From NCBI GenBank assembly GCA_029168955.1, contig JAPDOI010000187.1, forward strand, positions 1,188,501 to 1,252,500: 64,000 nucleotides of DNA, given 5' to 3'. Within the stretch, counting starts at the first letter, position 1. Each line of letters starts with the position of its first letter. Shown piece after piece: positions 1 to 10,599 of the stretch. This DNA comes from Aplectana chamaeleonis. Taxonomy: Eukaryota > Nematoda > Chromadorea > Rhabditida > Cosmocercidae. The notes below the pieces were generated by a model. It ran no database searches, was not told the DNA's origin, and saw only the letters and a program-made list of their open reading frames with translations. Made by a program: the position numbers and the translations under genes.

Positions 1-2303
1 TTTTCATATTTCTCTGGCGTGGAGTCTATTAATTACGGATAGGTTCCTTATGATGTAACCTTTTTACACTCACAGTGGTTAAGCATTTTGAGTGTTCCTA
101 GTAAATTTACAAGCATTCCGAAAATGACACTTTTCGATTATTCGAGCTTCTTTGGTCGGAAAGAAATCGTTCCAAATCCGGCCGAGAATGGTTATCAATG
201 ATGCTTAGCACGGAACCGATGTTCTATAGTTGATTGTCGATATAGTAGTGCCACCTATTTGAGATAACTGTAGTAGGTCATCGTTCAAAATTTCGCTGCA
301 TTGACCTCGAGGGTTATTCGAGTTGCTGCACAAAGTTCTGGTTTTTACTTTTCAATTTCCAATGAAACCTCTTTCGACTGCTGTATATTAGCCATCGGTC
401 AACTTTGTTTAAATTTTCGCTAAATTTCGAGTGGAGGGTAACTTGGAAGAAAGGGATGAAAACCTAGAAACAGTTCAGTGCTCAAAATTTTACTGAAATT
501 CAACTACGGGGTGTGTTTGGAGGCGCTGAACAATGAAGTGGTGTATATTTCACAGTTTTCTAAAGCTTCGAAGCTTCGCTGCCGTCTGTCCTTCGTTATC
601 CGTTTGTAAACGTTTCACGTTTTGGTGCGACTTCGCTCACGTGGCCATTGGGGAGGAGGGGGTGCTAATCATGAATCTGATTCCCACTTCGAGATTTCTG
701 ATAAAGTTTTTGTCGGTCGCATGAGACAACTTGGTAGATCAAAGTATTTGAGTCCGCCGAAAGTTCTACATGAAGTTTATTAGGACATCACAAAGGAGAA
801 GTTTGTTCATCTTTCAAATTTTCAATACTCCGGGTCGGCCTAGCATGGCTCAATCCTAACCATTAGCTGTAACCTGAAGAAAATTCCAGAAGTCGACAGA
901 CAAACGCTTATTTCGTTGCCAGCCTTGTGCATGTAAAGCTGGAATAACTTCCATAATAAAAAAGCAGTTCCGTGAAAAAGCGGTGGATCATTGCTTCACC
1001 ATGGCCTCACTCCAGATTTCTGTGGAGCGACATACTCTCAGGTGGGGTGGAAAAGGAGTACTGGTTGTCTAAGTAAGAAAGCCAGCTCCGATCAAAATGG
1101 TTCCCAGCGGACCGCGTGTCCACACTGCGTACCCACGGAAACGATTAGCCGTGGAGCGCACCGGTCCGCTGTGGAAATTCGCCGTGGAGCAGGCGGTCTC
1201 TTAAGTGTACATACAATGCGGAAAGTCGCGAGAATCTCCCTCTCCGCTGAAAGTGTGCCACAGTGTCACTCCCACAAAATTGGGGCCACGCGAAGCCGAC
1301 CAGCTTGGCCCCAGAATTTGGTGCGTCAGAAATTAACCATTTTAAAAATATGTTAGGCCTAATTTGAGCAAATTGCACCAGTCATCCAAAACAATTTTCC
1401 CCCCGAAATCCCATCACGAAAATATTTCGTGATACCCAGGGCACATTTTTTCATGGTGCTTCTTTAAGACTCCAGCCATTTCCACTGATTAACGGGATTC
1501 GCCCACTGCAGAATTTGAAAATAAATAAAGCATGGTTTTCTGTCTGTACGACGCCTTTATATAACTTCACTCTAAGCAGGTGTTTTACGCCGGTTTCGCC
1601 GCTCTAGCGTAACGTGAGTAACAATTAATACGAATTTGACTTGGGAAACTTGGAACCGGAATTCATCGTGAACACTGCTTCTCATAGATCTGACATCATA
1701 GTTTGTTAAGCTACGGACTGCTATTAGTGAGATATTAAGCAATGGTGAATTAGAAATCCCTCATCCACACAGAAGTGTCTCTGAGAGTGAGCATCGAGGC
1801 GTATGAAACTAATCCGAGTGGATTTAGTCGGTTTTATCCGCCTGAACTTTCCATATCCCTTAGCAACTAAGTATTCAGAATAAATAAGTAGAAATGCTGT
1901 TTTTATATTCAACTCCGCCGCTGATGGCACCATGTGCTGAGTTACAGAGCAGTTCCAGCAAACATGATGTAATCACCCTCAAGACGTTCTCTTATCGGGC
2001 TCCTCCTGTCAATATCTGTTGTAGTACAAATCGGACGTCGATGTTCGGGGACTTGTCGAGATGGAAGCTAGATCGCCTTGTTTAACAAGTCCTTAGATTG
2101 CTGTCGGCGTCTGTCTGGAAACATCCGATTCAATGAGAACGCGTACCCGCCATGGTTTCAGGCGTTCCGACATCTGTCAGATAAGTTCAATCTAAAGTCC
2201 AGAGTATGGATCATCTAAGTCATTTACTCTTCAGATTTTGGTGGGGAAAGGAAACCTCGGGTTTTTGAGGAGTTTAGTTTAGGTGCAGCACTGGCCGTGT
2301 CAA
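1..2303. other. Unassigned sequence, no supported gene
   Basis: AT-rich sequence with only short open frames in both directions and no recognisable domain. I see no terminal inverted repeat, tandem repeat or RNA gene that I can defend. A GC-richer patch near 1085-1330 has scattered GCCGTGGA-like words but no clear periodicity. Confidence 0.4.
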
Positions 2304-2453
2304 CTATCGTCCATCACTGGATGAGGGATCGCCGCGACGCTGCTTGGTGGGAAAAATTGCGCGCGGGATAACGAAGGGAGGGTGGCTATTGATCGCGCAA
2401 TTTTTCCCGCCAAGCAGCGTCGCGGCGATCCCTCATCCAGTGATGGACGATAG
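2304..2453. repeat. GC-rich palindromic MITE, copy 1
   Basis: The left arm starts CTATCGTCCATCACTGG and runs through GCGACGCTGCTTGG. The right arm is its near-perfect reverse complement ending CCAGTGATGGACGATAG. The arms are about 60 bp and flank a roughly 30-bp asymmetric loop. Related copies lie at 8386-8536 and 30590-30740. Structure and copy number support a non-autonomous foldback DNA element; the superfamily is not known to me. Confidence 0.8.
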
Positions 2454-2550
2454 ATACTGTACGTATCGTCTGTGTCTCTCAAATAGGAGGCCGCGCCCAG
2501 TGAACGGGCGCGAAACCATTCGATCGATAGTTATCTTCCCTTGGCTGTCC

Positions 2551-2586
2551 CACGCGCAAATTTTCCCGCCAAGCAGCGTCTCGGCT
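2551..2586 (+). repeat. Partial arm of the GC-rich palindromic MITE
   Basis: A single arm fragment containing TTTTCCCGCCAAGCAGCG matches the right arm of the complete copy about 100 bp upstream, with no opposing arm. It probably remains from a deleted or rearranged copy. Confidence 0.6.
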
Positions 2587-2599
2587 TCCTGCTTAAATT

Positions 2600-3477
2600 A
2601 ATATATTTGAGTCGGTACACCTTGGGGAAGATTTGGGCTGATCGCGTGAAGCACACGCCATCCGGTTAAGCTAATTGTAAGTAGATAAGGCAGCAAAGTG
2701 TCCCTAAACATTACTTCGAGTGACGTTTCTCCGGAATTGTCTCTAGAGAAGTTCAATGTATTATCCCCTTTCTGCAGCATAAGAGCCTCAAAAGAGAATT
2801 GGCACCAGGAAAGTATATAGAAATGAGGATTAACATCATCATTGTGGTTCTGAAATGGCGAAAAGCGCTTGTCGTTGCCCGTTTTCTATTCATTTTTCTC
2901 GGGGATTGCACCACATTCATATTAGGTATGTTTACATTTTCCTCTGTTGCAGTCCTAGTGAACTGCAGTTTGTATTCTTTCTCAGTTGTAAAAAGGAAAC
3001 TGCATGGAAATCAAGTTATATATTTATTGTCGCATACGGTCTAGAGGGGGAATTATATTTTGAGTTCCTTTCTGACTCAGCAGTTTCGTGCAAACTCTGT
3101 GCCCTTCAAAACAACGATAATCGGCCAAGTCGATGTTTTCCTCTATTTTATTTCTAAAGGTTTAGCTTTCTGGGAGAAGTAGTGACACTGCCATATTTTG
3201 AAATAAAATTTCAACAAAAAAAGAAAAATATAGCAATCCAGCTGAGTTTAAAGACAGAAAAATGTCTCGCAATATCCCAGAAACGGGGTTGGCGTAAAAT
3301 TATTGAAATTAAAAATTGGGATTCGTAATGAAATATGTTCTGGCGTTCAAGTACAGAAAAACTTTATATGTAAAGTACAAGTCCTTTATATTTAGTGGGT
3401 GTACAAGCTCCCCAGGCTAACTTTTCAAAGCAATATAGTTTTGTTTCATTTGTTTTAATTATTTCTTCACTTTAAGG
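2600..3477. other. Unassigned sequence 5' of the RTE LINE
   Basis: AT-rich, no supported gene. A hydrophobic open frame at about 2799-3044 (+) could be mistaken for a receptor exon, but the only intron that would make sense (about 27 bp near 2925-2951) is too short to be credible, so I do not call it. Confidence 0.35.
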
Positions 3478-3480
3478 CAC

Positions 3481-4580
3481 ATGAAGGACGCCAGCGGAAA
3501 ACAGCACACGTCCCGTCAAAGAACTGAAGAGATCGTTGTGGACTTCTACACAGACATGTACCGATCATCAACACCCGCTCCCAGAATTCCCACACCGACT
3601 CAAGGCCAGGCTCCGCGGATACTTCTTTCTGAAGTTCGTCATGCTATTAGACAGGTGAAGCCCAAGACACCCTCAGGACCTGATCAAGTTTCCGGAGATT
3701 TTCTGAAGACCGACAACGAAATCATTGTCCAAAGCTAACCACTTGCTTCAATCGCTATCTGGCAGAAAAAAGGATCCTGGAACATTGGAAATCGTCAAAA
3801 ACGGTGTTGATCTCCAAGAAAGGTGAACGAGAAGAGGTCAAGAACTACAGGCCAATCGCTCTTCTGTCCCAGCCGTACAAGCTAGTCACCAAGATTTTGC
3901 TGAACAGACTGGAAAGCACGTTGGATGAGTTCCAGGCCGTGGAACAGGCCGGTTTTCGTTGCGGATACTGCTCTATGGATCACATCCACATGGTGACTCA
4001 ACTTATTGAAAAGACACGAGAGTACAAGCAACCGCTCCTAATGTGCTTCATCGATTATGTCAAAGCATTTGACATTGTTGAACTGAACGCAGTTTGGAAC
4101 GCTCTACTCCGTGCCGGCGTGGACCCGATCTACATCATCATGCTGGAATAGTGCAACATGGGCACATCTACGAAGATCAAGATGTTCCACAAGGAGCTGA
4201 CGGTGCCGATTGGGAAAGGAGTCCGCCAAGATGACATCATCTCAACAAAGCTGTTCACGGCTGCTTTCCATCAAGCCATGAGTGATCTAGATCGGAACGA
4301 CAGGGGTATTCCCCGGAAACTCTCAAACCGCTTTGCCAATGACATCGTTCTAGTCAGCAACAGTCAAACCAAACTTCAACAGATGGTGGATGAACTGGAT
4401 GCAGCAGGCCGCAGAGTCGGGTTGACGATGAGTCGCAGCAAGACAGTAGTCATGAGGAACAGATGGGAAGACCCAGCACCGATTACAGTGGACGGAGTTC
4501 CCTTCCCTGATACGGGAAAGTACGTCTACCTCGGACGCCTTGTGACAACGGACAACGATTTGAGTGCTGAAGTCAGTTGA
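3481..4580 (+). pseudogene. RTE reverse transcriptase domain, broken
   Basis: Three pieces. 3481-3738 carries PSGPDQVSGDFLK, the conserved region before the RT core. About 3739-4151, in another frame, carries KNYRPIALLS, EQAGFR and FIDYVKAFD, which holds the first catalytic aspartate. 4158-4580, in the same frame after a TAG, carries GKGVRQDDIIS and RFANDIVLV. The family consensus at that last position is FADD, so one of the paired catalytic aspartates has become asparagine. YVYLGRLV follows in the expected place. In a live element the product would copy element RNA at a nicked target; this copy cannot. Confidence 0.85.
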
Positions 4581-4581
4581 A

Positions 4582-5157
4582 GAAGAAGCGCTGCATGGAG
4601 TGCGATGTCCATTATAGGGGAAGCAGCTCACCTTGTCTCCGACAAAAAAATCCGTGCGTCTCTCTTCGACTTCACCGTCCTCCCCACCATGTGCTATGGA
4701 GCTGTAGATCTGGGCTTCTAACAAGTCTTTTGCAATTCTGATGACACGAACGCAACGAGCCCTCGAACGAACGCTGTTGGGGACGAACCGTCGAGAGCAA
4801 AGAAACCAGCACCTTCGCAGCACCAACCTCCGCCAACAGTTAGGAATTCGGGACGCTGTCACCTACATGGCAGCCGCAAAACATCGATGGGCTGGTCACG
4901 TCATAAGAAGAACCGATGACTGCTGGACAAATCGCATTACCCTCTGTTACCCGCGAGACATCAAACGAACACTTGGTCGTCCTCCAACAGGATGGATCGA
5001 TGCCTTCAAACGTCTGAACACACCTAACACGAACTGGTCACAGATTGCGCAAAATCGAACGAGATGGAGGATGGCATCTCCACAAAGCAACCAAAACGAA
5101 CGTGTGCCTCGAGACAATCAGAGACGTGTGCCCGCCGCTGAGACGATCGCCGGCTGA
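4582..5157 (+). pseudogene. RTE C-terminal domain, broken
   Basis: After the stop at 4578-4580 the sequence continues with homology to the RTE C-terminal region (RRSAAWSA, then LPTMCYGA). It has one stop near 4720 and a shift into the frame at 4741-5157, which carries QRALERTLLG, KHRWAGHVIRR and RDIKRTLGRPPTGWIDAF. These motifs are characteristic of the region downstream of the RT domain in RTE elements of strongylid worms. The reading frame ends near 5157, shortly before the tail. Confidence 0.8.
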
Positions 5158-5188
5158 CAACGGGCAATCAAGTATCAAGTAAGTAAGT

Positions 5189-5308
5189 ATTGTGCGTTGG
5201 TGCACACTCAGTTTACGTGTGTTATAACTAATGTGAACCGACTTTGCGCCAGCGCACAGTAATGAACACAAAGTATCAGTGTGATCCGTGCTTTTAGTAA
5301 GTAAGTAA
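5189..5308 (+). repeat. Short segment flanked by duplicated AGTAAGTAAGTA tails
   Basis: The RTE 3' tail AGTAAGTAAGTA near 5178 recurs at about 5297-5308, enclosing about 110 bp without coding potential. A word from it (ATCAGTG.GATCCGTGC) recurs imperfectly near 10375. This could be a small non-autonomous element with an RTE-type tail; the evidence is thin. Confidence 0.3.
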
Positions 5309-5795
5309 AGGCACAACACACCCTCAGATATGAATTTTGAGATTCTCTTGTATTTGTGTAGAAGACCCCTCCTGTATAACACGTGCCAACTGCGATATCT
5401 CAATTTCTCCAAATAGGCGAGATATAGGCGACCACCTTGGGCCCGACCCCTCCAGCCACCACCACAAGATCGGCCCCTTCCTGATTTTCGATCCCAATAG
5501 CGGCTAGCTGAATGAATTCTTTTCAACAGAGTCGTCGTTCTTCACTACCTTTCCGATTTATCTCCTCATCCTGTTTTGTTCTCGTGCCGCGACTGCGAAT
5601 CAAGGGAAATAAAGGCCTGAGACAATTCGTCCACCCAATTTTCGCCCTCAAAATGCTGGCAGTTACAAGGAGCCATATATCCGTTTGTTGTGGGTCTTGG
5701 ACGATTCCAGAGATACCATTATGATCAGAGAGTGGCTCTCTCCGAGATGAGGATAAAACCTAGAAAATAATTTCCTGAGTGTCCTGTGCTTTTAA
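5306..5795 (+). mobile_element. TTAA-bounded MITE, family T2
   Basis: Starts with a degenerate TTAA followed by AAGGCACAACACACCC and ends GTGCTTTTAA. The interior matches the T2 copies at 14780, 31089 and 31577, including the landmarks CTCCTGTATAACACGTGCCA and ATGAATTCTTTTCAACA. No transposase is encoded. Its right end directly abuts the next TTAA element. Confidence 0.75.
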
Positions 5796-6342
5796 AGGCA
5801 GTGCTCACGATGAAAAACGTTATCGAAAAAAAAACTACAAAAATCAGCTTATATCAAAAACAGCTCAAAAACTATGAAGGTAGCGCGGTGAAAAACGGGA
5901 TAGAATTAGAATTTCTAGGGCCCAAAGATTCGTGTTCGTGCACACGTGCACAGAAAGATCACAGTCTCATGCCAAGCAGTCGAAAATCATCGACACTCAG
6001 AGGAAGAAATAAATGCAAATTTACCTAATAAAACCGTTGAACAATGAAAGCAAGCACTTCAACCAATGTTTTTGTTTAGATGTGTACATAAATCCGAAAG
6101 TTCATTGATTAAAATTCAATTTCAAGCCAGATGAGGTTCTTGATATTAGAGATCATCGATGCCGATGATGTGGGGTGAGCTCGTCCACCATCAAAAGACA
6201 AGAAAGTTCAGGCATCAAATTTTGCCCAGAACAGCGTTTTTTTTTCGCGATTTTTTCTTATAAGTTCTACTACTCTATACCCAGAAAAGGGTTTAGAGAG
6301 GAAAAGAAGACGAGCATAATTGAGCGCGACCACTGCCTTTAA
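5792..6342 (-). mobile_element. TTAA-bounded MITE, family T1, inverted
   Basis: About 550 bp bounded by TTAAAGGCAGTGCTCACGAT and its inverted counterpart ending GACCACTGCCTTTAA. The interior is the reverse complement of the intact T1 copy at 28131-28684, for example the AAACCCTTTTCTGGG landmark and the CACGTGTGCAC motif. It shares the TTAA on each side with its neighbours. Confidence 0.8.
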
Positions 6343-6832
6343 AGGCACTGTTCGCGATAAACTCCACCCTCAATTTTTTCATGACAAACGCTTCTAATGA
6401 CTCTCAGAAGAAGAACAGCGTCGAAAAAACGGGGCGAAAAGCTACCCAGGAGCCGCAAAACGGCTTAGGAAAGTGGGCAAACCCCGCCGCTGTGGGAATG
6501 TCCCGCCCCTTTCCGCCCCTCGACGTGAACAAAGGAACACTCGAAATCATGAATTGAGTGATGGTTTCCGATCAAAAGCCCCGTTCTTCCCTTTATTCTC
6601 AACTTCTCTCTTTACTCAAGTCAGCTGGCATACATCGGCTGCAAAAGACGGAAGTTACAAGCCTCGGACAACTCGTCCACCATTTTCCATAGCTAAATTT
6701 TTGAGGGACCATAACTCCATTCCCAGGAGGTCTTGTACCATCACAGAAGCATTATTGGAATCAGAATAAGACCGGTTTCAAGATGGGCAAAAAAAAACAG
6801 AAAAGCGATTTTTATCGCGAACAGTGCCTTTA
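6339..6832 (+). mobile_element. TTAA-bounded MITE, family T3
   Basis: Bounded by TTAAAGGCACTGTTCGCGAT and its inverse ending CGAACAGTGCCTTTAA. The interior matches the opposite-strand copy at 47477-47969 (landmarks CATCGGCTGCAAAAGACGG and GGACAACTCGTCCACCA). Non-coding. It is the third member of a head-to-tail chain at 5306-6832. Confidence 0.8.
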
Positions 6833-6846
6833 AGAGAATCGTCATA

Positions 6847-7150
6847 TATAGTTTACCGCAGTGTTAAAAGGACATGGTGCGGTTGCGGACTCCTGCTTGC
6901 ATACGGTATTCTGATTGTGTTATCAATCATTTTTTCGAAATAGCTGAGGTTGGTCAGTGGAGTTCTGTTTCCATTCTTACATTTCCACCTGTTTCATTGC
7001 TTTCACAGATGTGGTCGTATCGGTGAAAACAAAGACTCACCAATTTATCGCAGCTGCTTCGGGAAAATGAGTGATACCACGAACAGGCTACCGTATGTTA
7101 GGACGAGTCCGCAACTGTGTCATGTCCTTCTAGTCTTGCGGTAAACTATA
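6847..7150. mobile_element. MITE with TATAGTTTACCGCA ends, copy 1
   Basis: About 300 bp with inverted ends: TATAGTTTACCGCAGTGTTA on the left and TTGCGGTAAACTATA on the right, continuing inward through GGACATGGTGCGGTTGCGG and a matching inverse. A longer relative lies at 13687-14172. Non-coding. It starts about 15 bp after the preceding TTAA element. Confidence 0.75.
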
Positions 7151-8385
7151 CAAAACACACATAAATAAAAGCAGTATGAGTAGAAATAAGATCTTTACGA
7201 TTTGGTGTTATGAGAGATGATGATTTCTGAGACACAAATGGAGAATGGAAAACGTATACGGTATAATACGGTTTAAGTAACTTAGCGACGAATTTGAGTT
7301 TGAGACGTCCTAGTGTGAGCGGCGATGTCTCAGACTATGAGTATATCGAGCCTGCGCTATTTGCAGAGAATCTTTCGGAAGGTGATCATATCTCTCTCCT
7401 AGTGAATGCAATATGGATCTAGCCGTTGCGTTACCCTAGTTTACCTGCGTAACTTGACATACGCCGACTGTTGAATCATGGCCTCTAAAACTCGTTTTCT
7501 GTTCAAATGCTCGCTTAATTTTGCTTTTATATGCCGAACGGAGAAGCTTGCAAATCCGACTCTTCGTCTTTCACTATGCTTATCTATAGTTTGTCTATGC
7601 TCGACCGCCTTTTTCACTCATTTCATACATTTCTCAATTTTTCTGTACTTGCAATAAATTTGCCCCAAGTCGATCCCCGAAATACTTCAAACAGTTGATA
7701 TCTTCCAAACTCAACCGGAATGCTATGATTTCCCTTTTTAATGAAGTTACAAGTGCGTACACCCACGCCGTTCTGCGGCGTAATTGTGGGCGCATCTTAT
7801 ATGTCGTTGAGCTGAACAAAAGCTGGCTAAAAAACCAGAGTCTGTCTCGCGCGCCTGAGTCCAAGAGGAGCAAGCAGCGTCGCTCATGGCAAAATAAAAG
7901 TGGTTCAGAGAATCTGACATGATAAACCCGATAAGCCTTGCTTTCTCCGGATTGCTATGAGAGAAAAACATGTATGTTTGGTGTATGGAGCGATTTAATG
8001 AAACTGTTGTCGTAGAGGGGATAGACAATGGAATTTTCTCGTTTCTATTAGAGGTGAGTCCCATTAAATGCCGCGACGTCATTCCTTTTGTAGCTCTGCT
8101 CTCTTATGCTCTGCGCACTATCGCCGCAGCTGAGGGGCACCAATCACTTCCGGGTATTCTCTACAACTCTGTTCGAGCGCATCTTCCCTCCACTGTGTCC
8201 GGAACTTGCTTGCCTCTAGCACACGCGATTGTAGAGTTCGCCTAATAATTTTAGTTTGATGAACCGACGGGGCTTCGATGGTAGATCACCCCGCGCGAAT
8301 CGAAACCCCATTCTCCAGTGAGGCCGCCAACCCCGCACGGCCAGCCGCCTGGTCCATGCGTCAGACTAATTTGAAAACGGAAACC
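7151..8385. other. Unassigned sequence
   Basis: Both strands show only short frames without recognisable domains; the longest, about 330 bp near 7747-8082 on the minus strand, overlaps others on the plus strand. I see no inverted or tandem repeats worth reporting. A possible splice donor (GAGGTGAGT near 8051) is isolated. Confidence 0.35.
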
Positions 8386-8536
8386 ATATCGTTCATCACT
8401 GAACGAGGGATCGCCGCGACGCTGCTTGGCGGGAAAAATTGCGCGCGGGAAAACGATGTGAGAGTGGCTATTGATCGCGCAATAATTCCCGCCAAGCAGC
8501 GTCGCGGCGATCCCTCATCCAGGGACTGACGATACC
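8386..8536. repeat. GC-rich palindromic MITE, copy 2
   Basis: Same structure as 2304-2453: GAGGGATCGCCGCGACGC and its inverse flank a loop containing GAAAACGATGTGAGAGTGGC. The extreme ends are more diverged (GTTCATCACTGAAC against CAGGGACTGACGAT). Confidence 0.8.
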
Positions 8537-8559
8537 ATCCTCATAGCATTGTTAAAATT

Positions 8560-9031
8560 TCCCTCCTATTCACTCTCAACCTAACTGCTCTTCACTACAC
8601 CTCCGAATATTTGTTTTCGCTTGTTTGGTGCTTTTGCGCTCTGCGGACAAAACGTCGAACTAAACGTCGGAAATGGTTTTGTTTCGAATTTCTTAGGTGA
8701 GTGAATTCGTTTTCTTTCTTTCGTTCGTTTTCTGTTTCGTGTACCAAAAACTCTTTGGAAAGAAGATGATTCAATGCGTATGCTTGGATATTAGAATTTT
8801 CCTGAAGAAAGAGTATTAGAAACTTCGGCACCTGTTCCTCTTCTGATACCAACCCAGAACAACTGTTATATGGCGTGGGCGGAGTGATCCAATGGTTCGG
8901 CTGGTGCACTAGATTTTCACCCACTTTCCGGCCGTTTTTCGTCGCACTTCCGTCCTTACTCCTCCTAGAGGGAACCAAAGCATACGCTTCTGCGAAAAAA
9001 CGGGCAAATGTTTTGTGAACACTGCTTTTAA
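8560..9031 (-). mobile_element. TTAA-type MITE, family T4, inverted, left end eroded
   Basis: The right end reads GTGAACACTGCTTTTAA, the inverse of the T4 start at 14231. The interior, read on the minus strand, aligns with the copy at 14231-14783; short conceptual peptides such as NSNIQAYAL and NSNIQACAL recur in both, but they are interrupted and I regard them as repeat sequence and not a gene. The opposite terminus is not clear. Confidence 0.65.
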
Positions 9032-9910
9032 CATGGCTTTAAACAGCGATCACACATCAGCTTTCCATCCTTCTCTAGAACAACACGTTTTCAATCATCA
9101 TGGAACATCTTTATTCAGCTTCACTTCTCTATGGGTTTGCTCCTTTCTATCTATTTCGCACCTTCTATTCCCCCACTCCCTCAGCAACTCTGCTGCCCCT
9201 TTCCTCACTACCTCTTCTCCCTTTTCTTTCTAGCTGTAGAAAAAGGCCTCCCACCTGATTAGATACTTACCGCTTTGGAGAACACCCGCAACCGCTCACA
9301 AAATCACTAGCGAGCCTTTATATAAAACTAAAATCGTGCTATCTTTGTTAATCACCGCACAGTAACAATGATAACCCGAATTGAAAACAACCCGACCGAA
9401 TTTCCTCTCCTTCACTCACACAGGTGCGAACACGCACGCAAAGTTTGTCAAACATATAAGAAGCTTCCTAAACATCGGAATTTAGAACTATTTGTCTTTT
9501 CGAATATTTGAAAAAGCCGGAAATTCGAATCATTCGAATACTAGCCTACGGTTTGCTGCTGGCACCGACCGCATTTTCCCGTTACGGAAAGACTACTTCG
9601 ATAGTCAAATGAATATTTTTTTGCCTTACCCCCCCCCTCTTTCATACTCCGAAATTGCGAAAAAAATTGCTGCAATAGGCGGGAAAATCGCGGATATTAC
9701 GGATTTCCTTTTCATCAGGCTAATCACGCAAGGACCATCTGACATCACGGGTAGAGACGCAGGGGGATCTTTGTAGTATTGAAGGGGATTACTTTCACCC
9801 ACTCTCTGGGACTCAGTAATTGCGTCTTCTCCTTTTTGTGGGAAGGCGTATGCGCCGTACAATGCGACAAAACTTCGAAAGTATTAGATTCATGCATGGA
9901 CACCTTACAG
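9032..9910. other. Unassigned sequence 5' of the foldback element
   Basis: AT-rich; no gene supported. At 9632-9655 it contains CCCCCCCTCTTTCATACTCC, which recurs inverted at 12593-12620 on the other side of the foldback element, with weak similarity around it (TTGCGA/CAAT words). No RNA gene seen. Confidence 0.4.
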
Positions 9911-10102
9911 AGTGGATAGTGTTCCAAGGAGTGTGCGAGACTTCAGGGACGTTATAAGAAGTGCGCAGGACTTCTGGGGAAATGTTAAGGACATCATAAA
10001 AAAGGTGCACGGCTTCAGGGAAGGTGTGCACATCTTTATAAAGAGTGTGCAGGACTCTTTAGGGAGAGTGCGCAGAACGTTACAAAAAGTGTGCAGGACT
10101 TA
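9911..10102 (-). repeat. Left arm: 21-bp minisatellite units
   Basis: On the plus strand, units begin GTGCAGGACTT or GTGCAGAACGTTA and recur every 21 bp, e.g. GTGCGCAGGACTTC and GTGTGCAGGACTC. They are the reverse complement of the units in the right arm. Confidence 0.75.
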
Positions 10103-10121
10103 GGAAGGGGACATATTTTGC

Positions 10122-10318
10122 AGGTGCAAAACTAGTCGGGGAGGGGCACTCAGGATTGAGTTGCAAAATGAATGATATCGCTCCCGGAAATCAAAGTATT
10201 TCCATGGAAACAATGACTGATTACGCTACCATGCCTATGACATCAGCACAAACTTTCATTTACATGCATGAATCATTTCCTTTTCTCAAGTCCCCCCCCC
10301 TCGACTAGTTTTGCACCT
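10122..10318. repeat. Small palindromic MITE inside the foldback centre
   Basis: Left end AGGTGCAAAACTAGTCG at 10122 and its exact inverse CGACTAGTTTTGCACCT ending at 10318, followed inward on both sides by a G- or C-rich tract. The 150-bp interior is non-coding. It lies between the two minisatellite arms. Confidence 0.75.
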
Positions 10319-10599
10319 ACTTTGCATTCCTTAATTGGCGTTGACGCAAACGCAGTGCATGTATGCTACAACATATCAGTGCAATCCGTGCCAATATCAC
10401 TGCGATCCGTGCCGACTGTAGAATGGACAAATGTCATGCCCGGTCCGATAACACAGGAAAAATGATATTGTGATCTCAATACTTGTACAGGACAGCTCGG
10501 AGGGTGCGCAGGAATTTGATTCCGCTGCGTAGCAATTATGGAAAGGCGTGTAGGTTGTTGTTCAGGCCTCTGTTTCTTTTCATTTCATCACTCTACTGG

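Larger units (their letters stand above)
3478..5190 (+). mobile_element. RTE-clade non-LTR retrotransposon, 5'-truncated and decayed
   Basis: The window holds the reverse transcriptase half of an RTE-like LINE of the type abundant in hookworms and related strongylids. The apurinic-type endonuclease that should precede it is absent, so the copy is 5'-truncated, as is usual for LINEs copied by target-primed reverse transcription. The fragments run in order: thumb-proximal linker, fingers and palm, the catalytic box, then the C-terminal domain with GRPPTGWIDAF. The 3' end runs into an AGTAAGTAAGTA tail near 5178. The copy carries at least two frameshifts and two in-frame stops, so it is inactive. 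Confidence 0.85.

Noticed and set aside
2799..3157. Hydrophobic frames resembling a receptor exon
   Set aside because: The only intron that would link them is about 27 bp, too short for a nematode, and the motif match is weak.
8595..8978. 127-codon minus-strand frame with a relative at 14286-14627
   Set aside because: Both frames lie inside copies of the T4 MITE; similarity reflects the repeat, and the second copy differs in length and frame.
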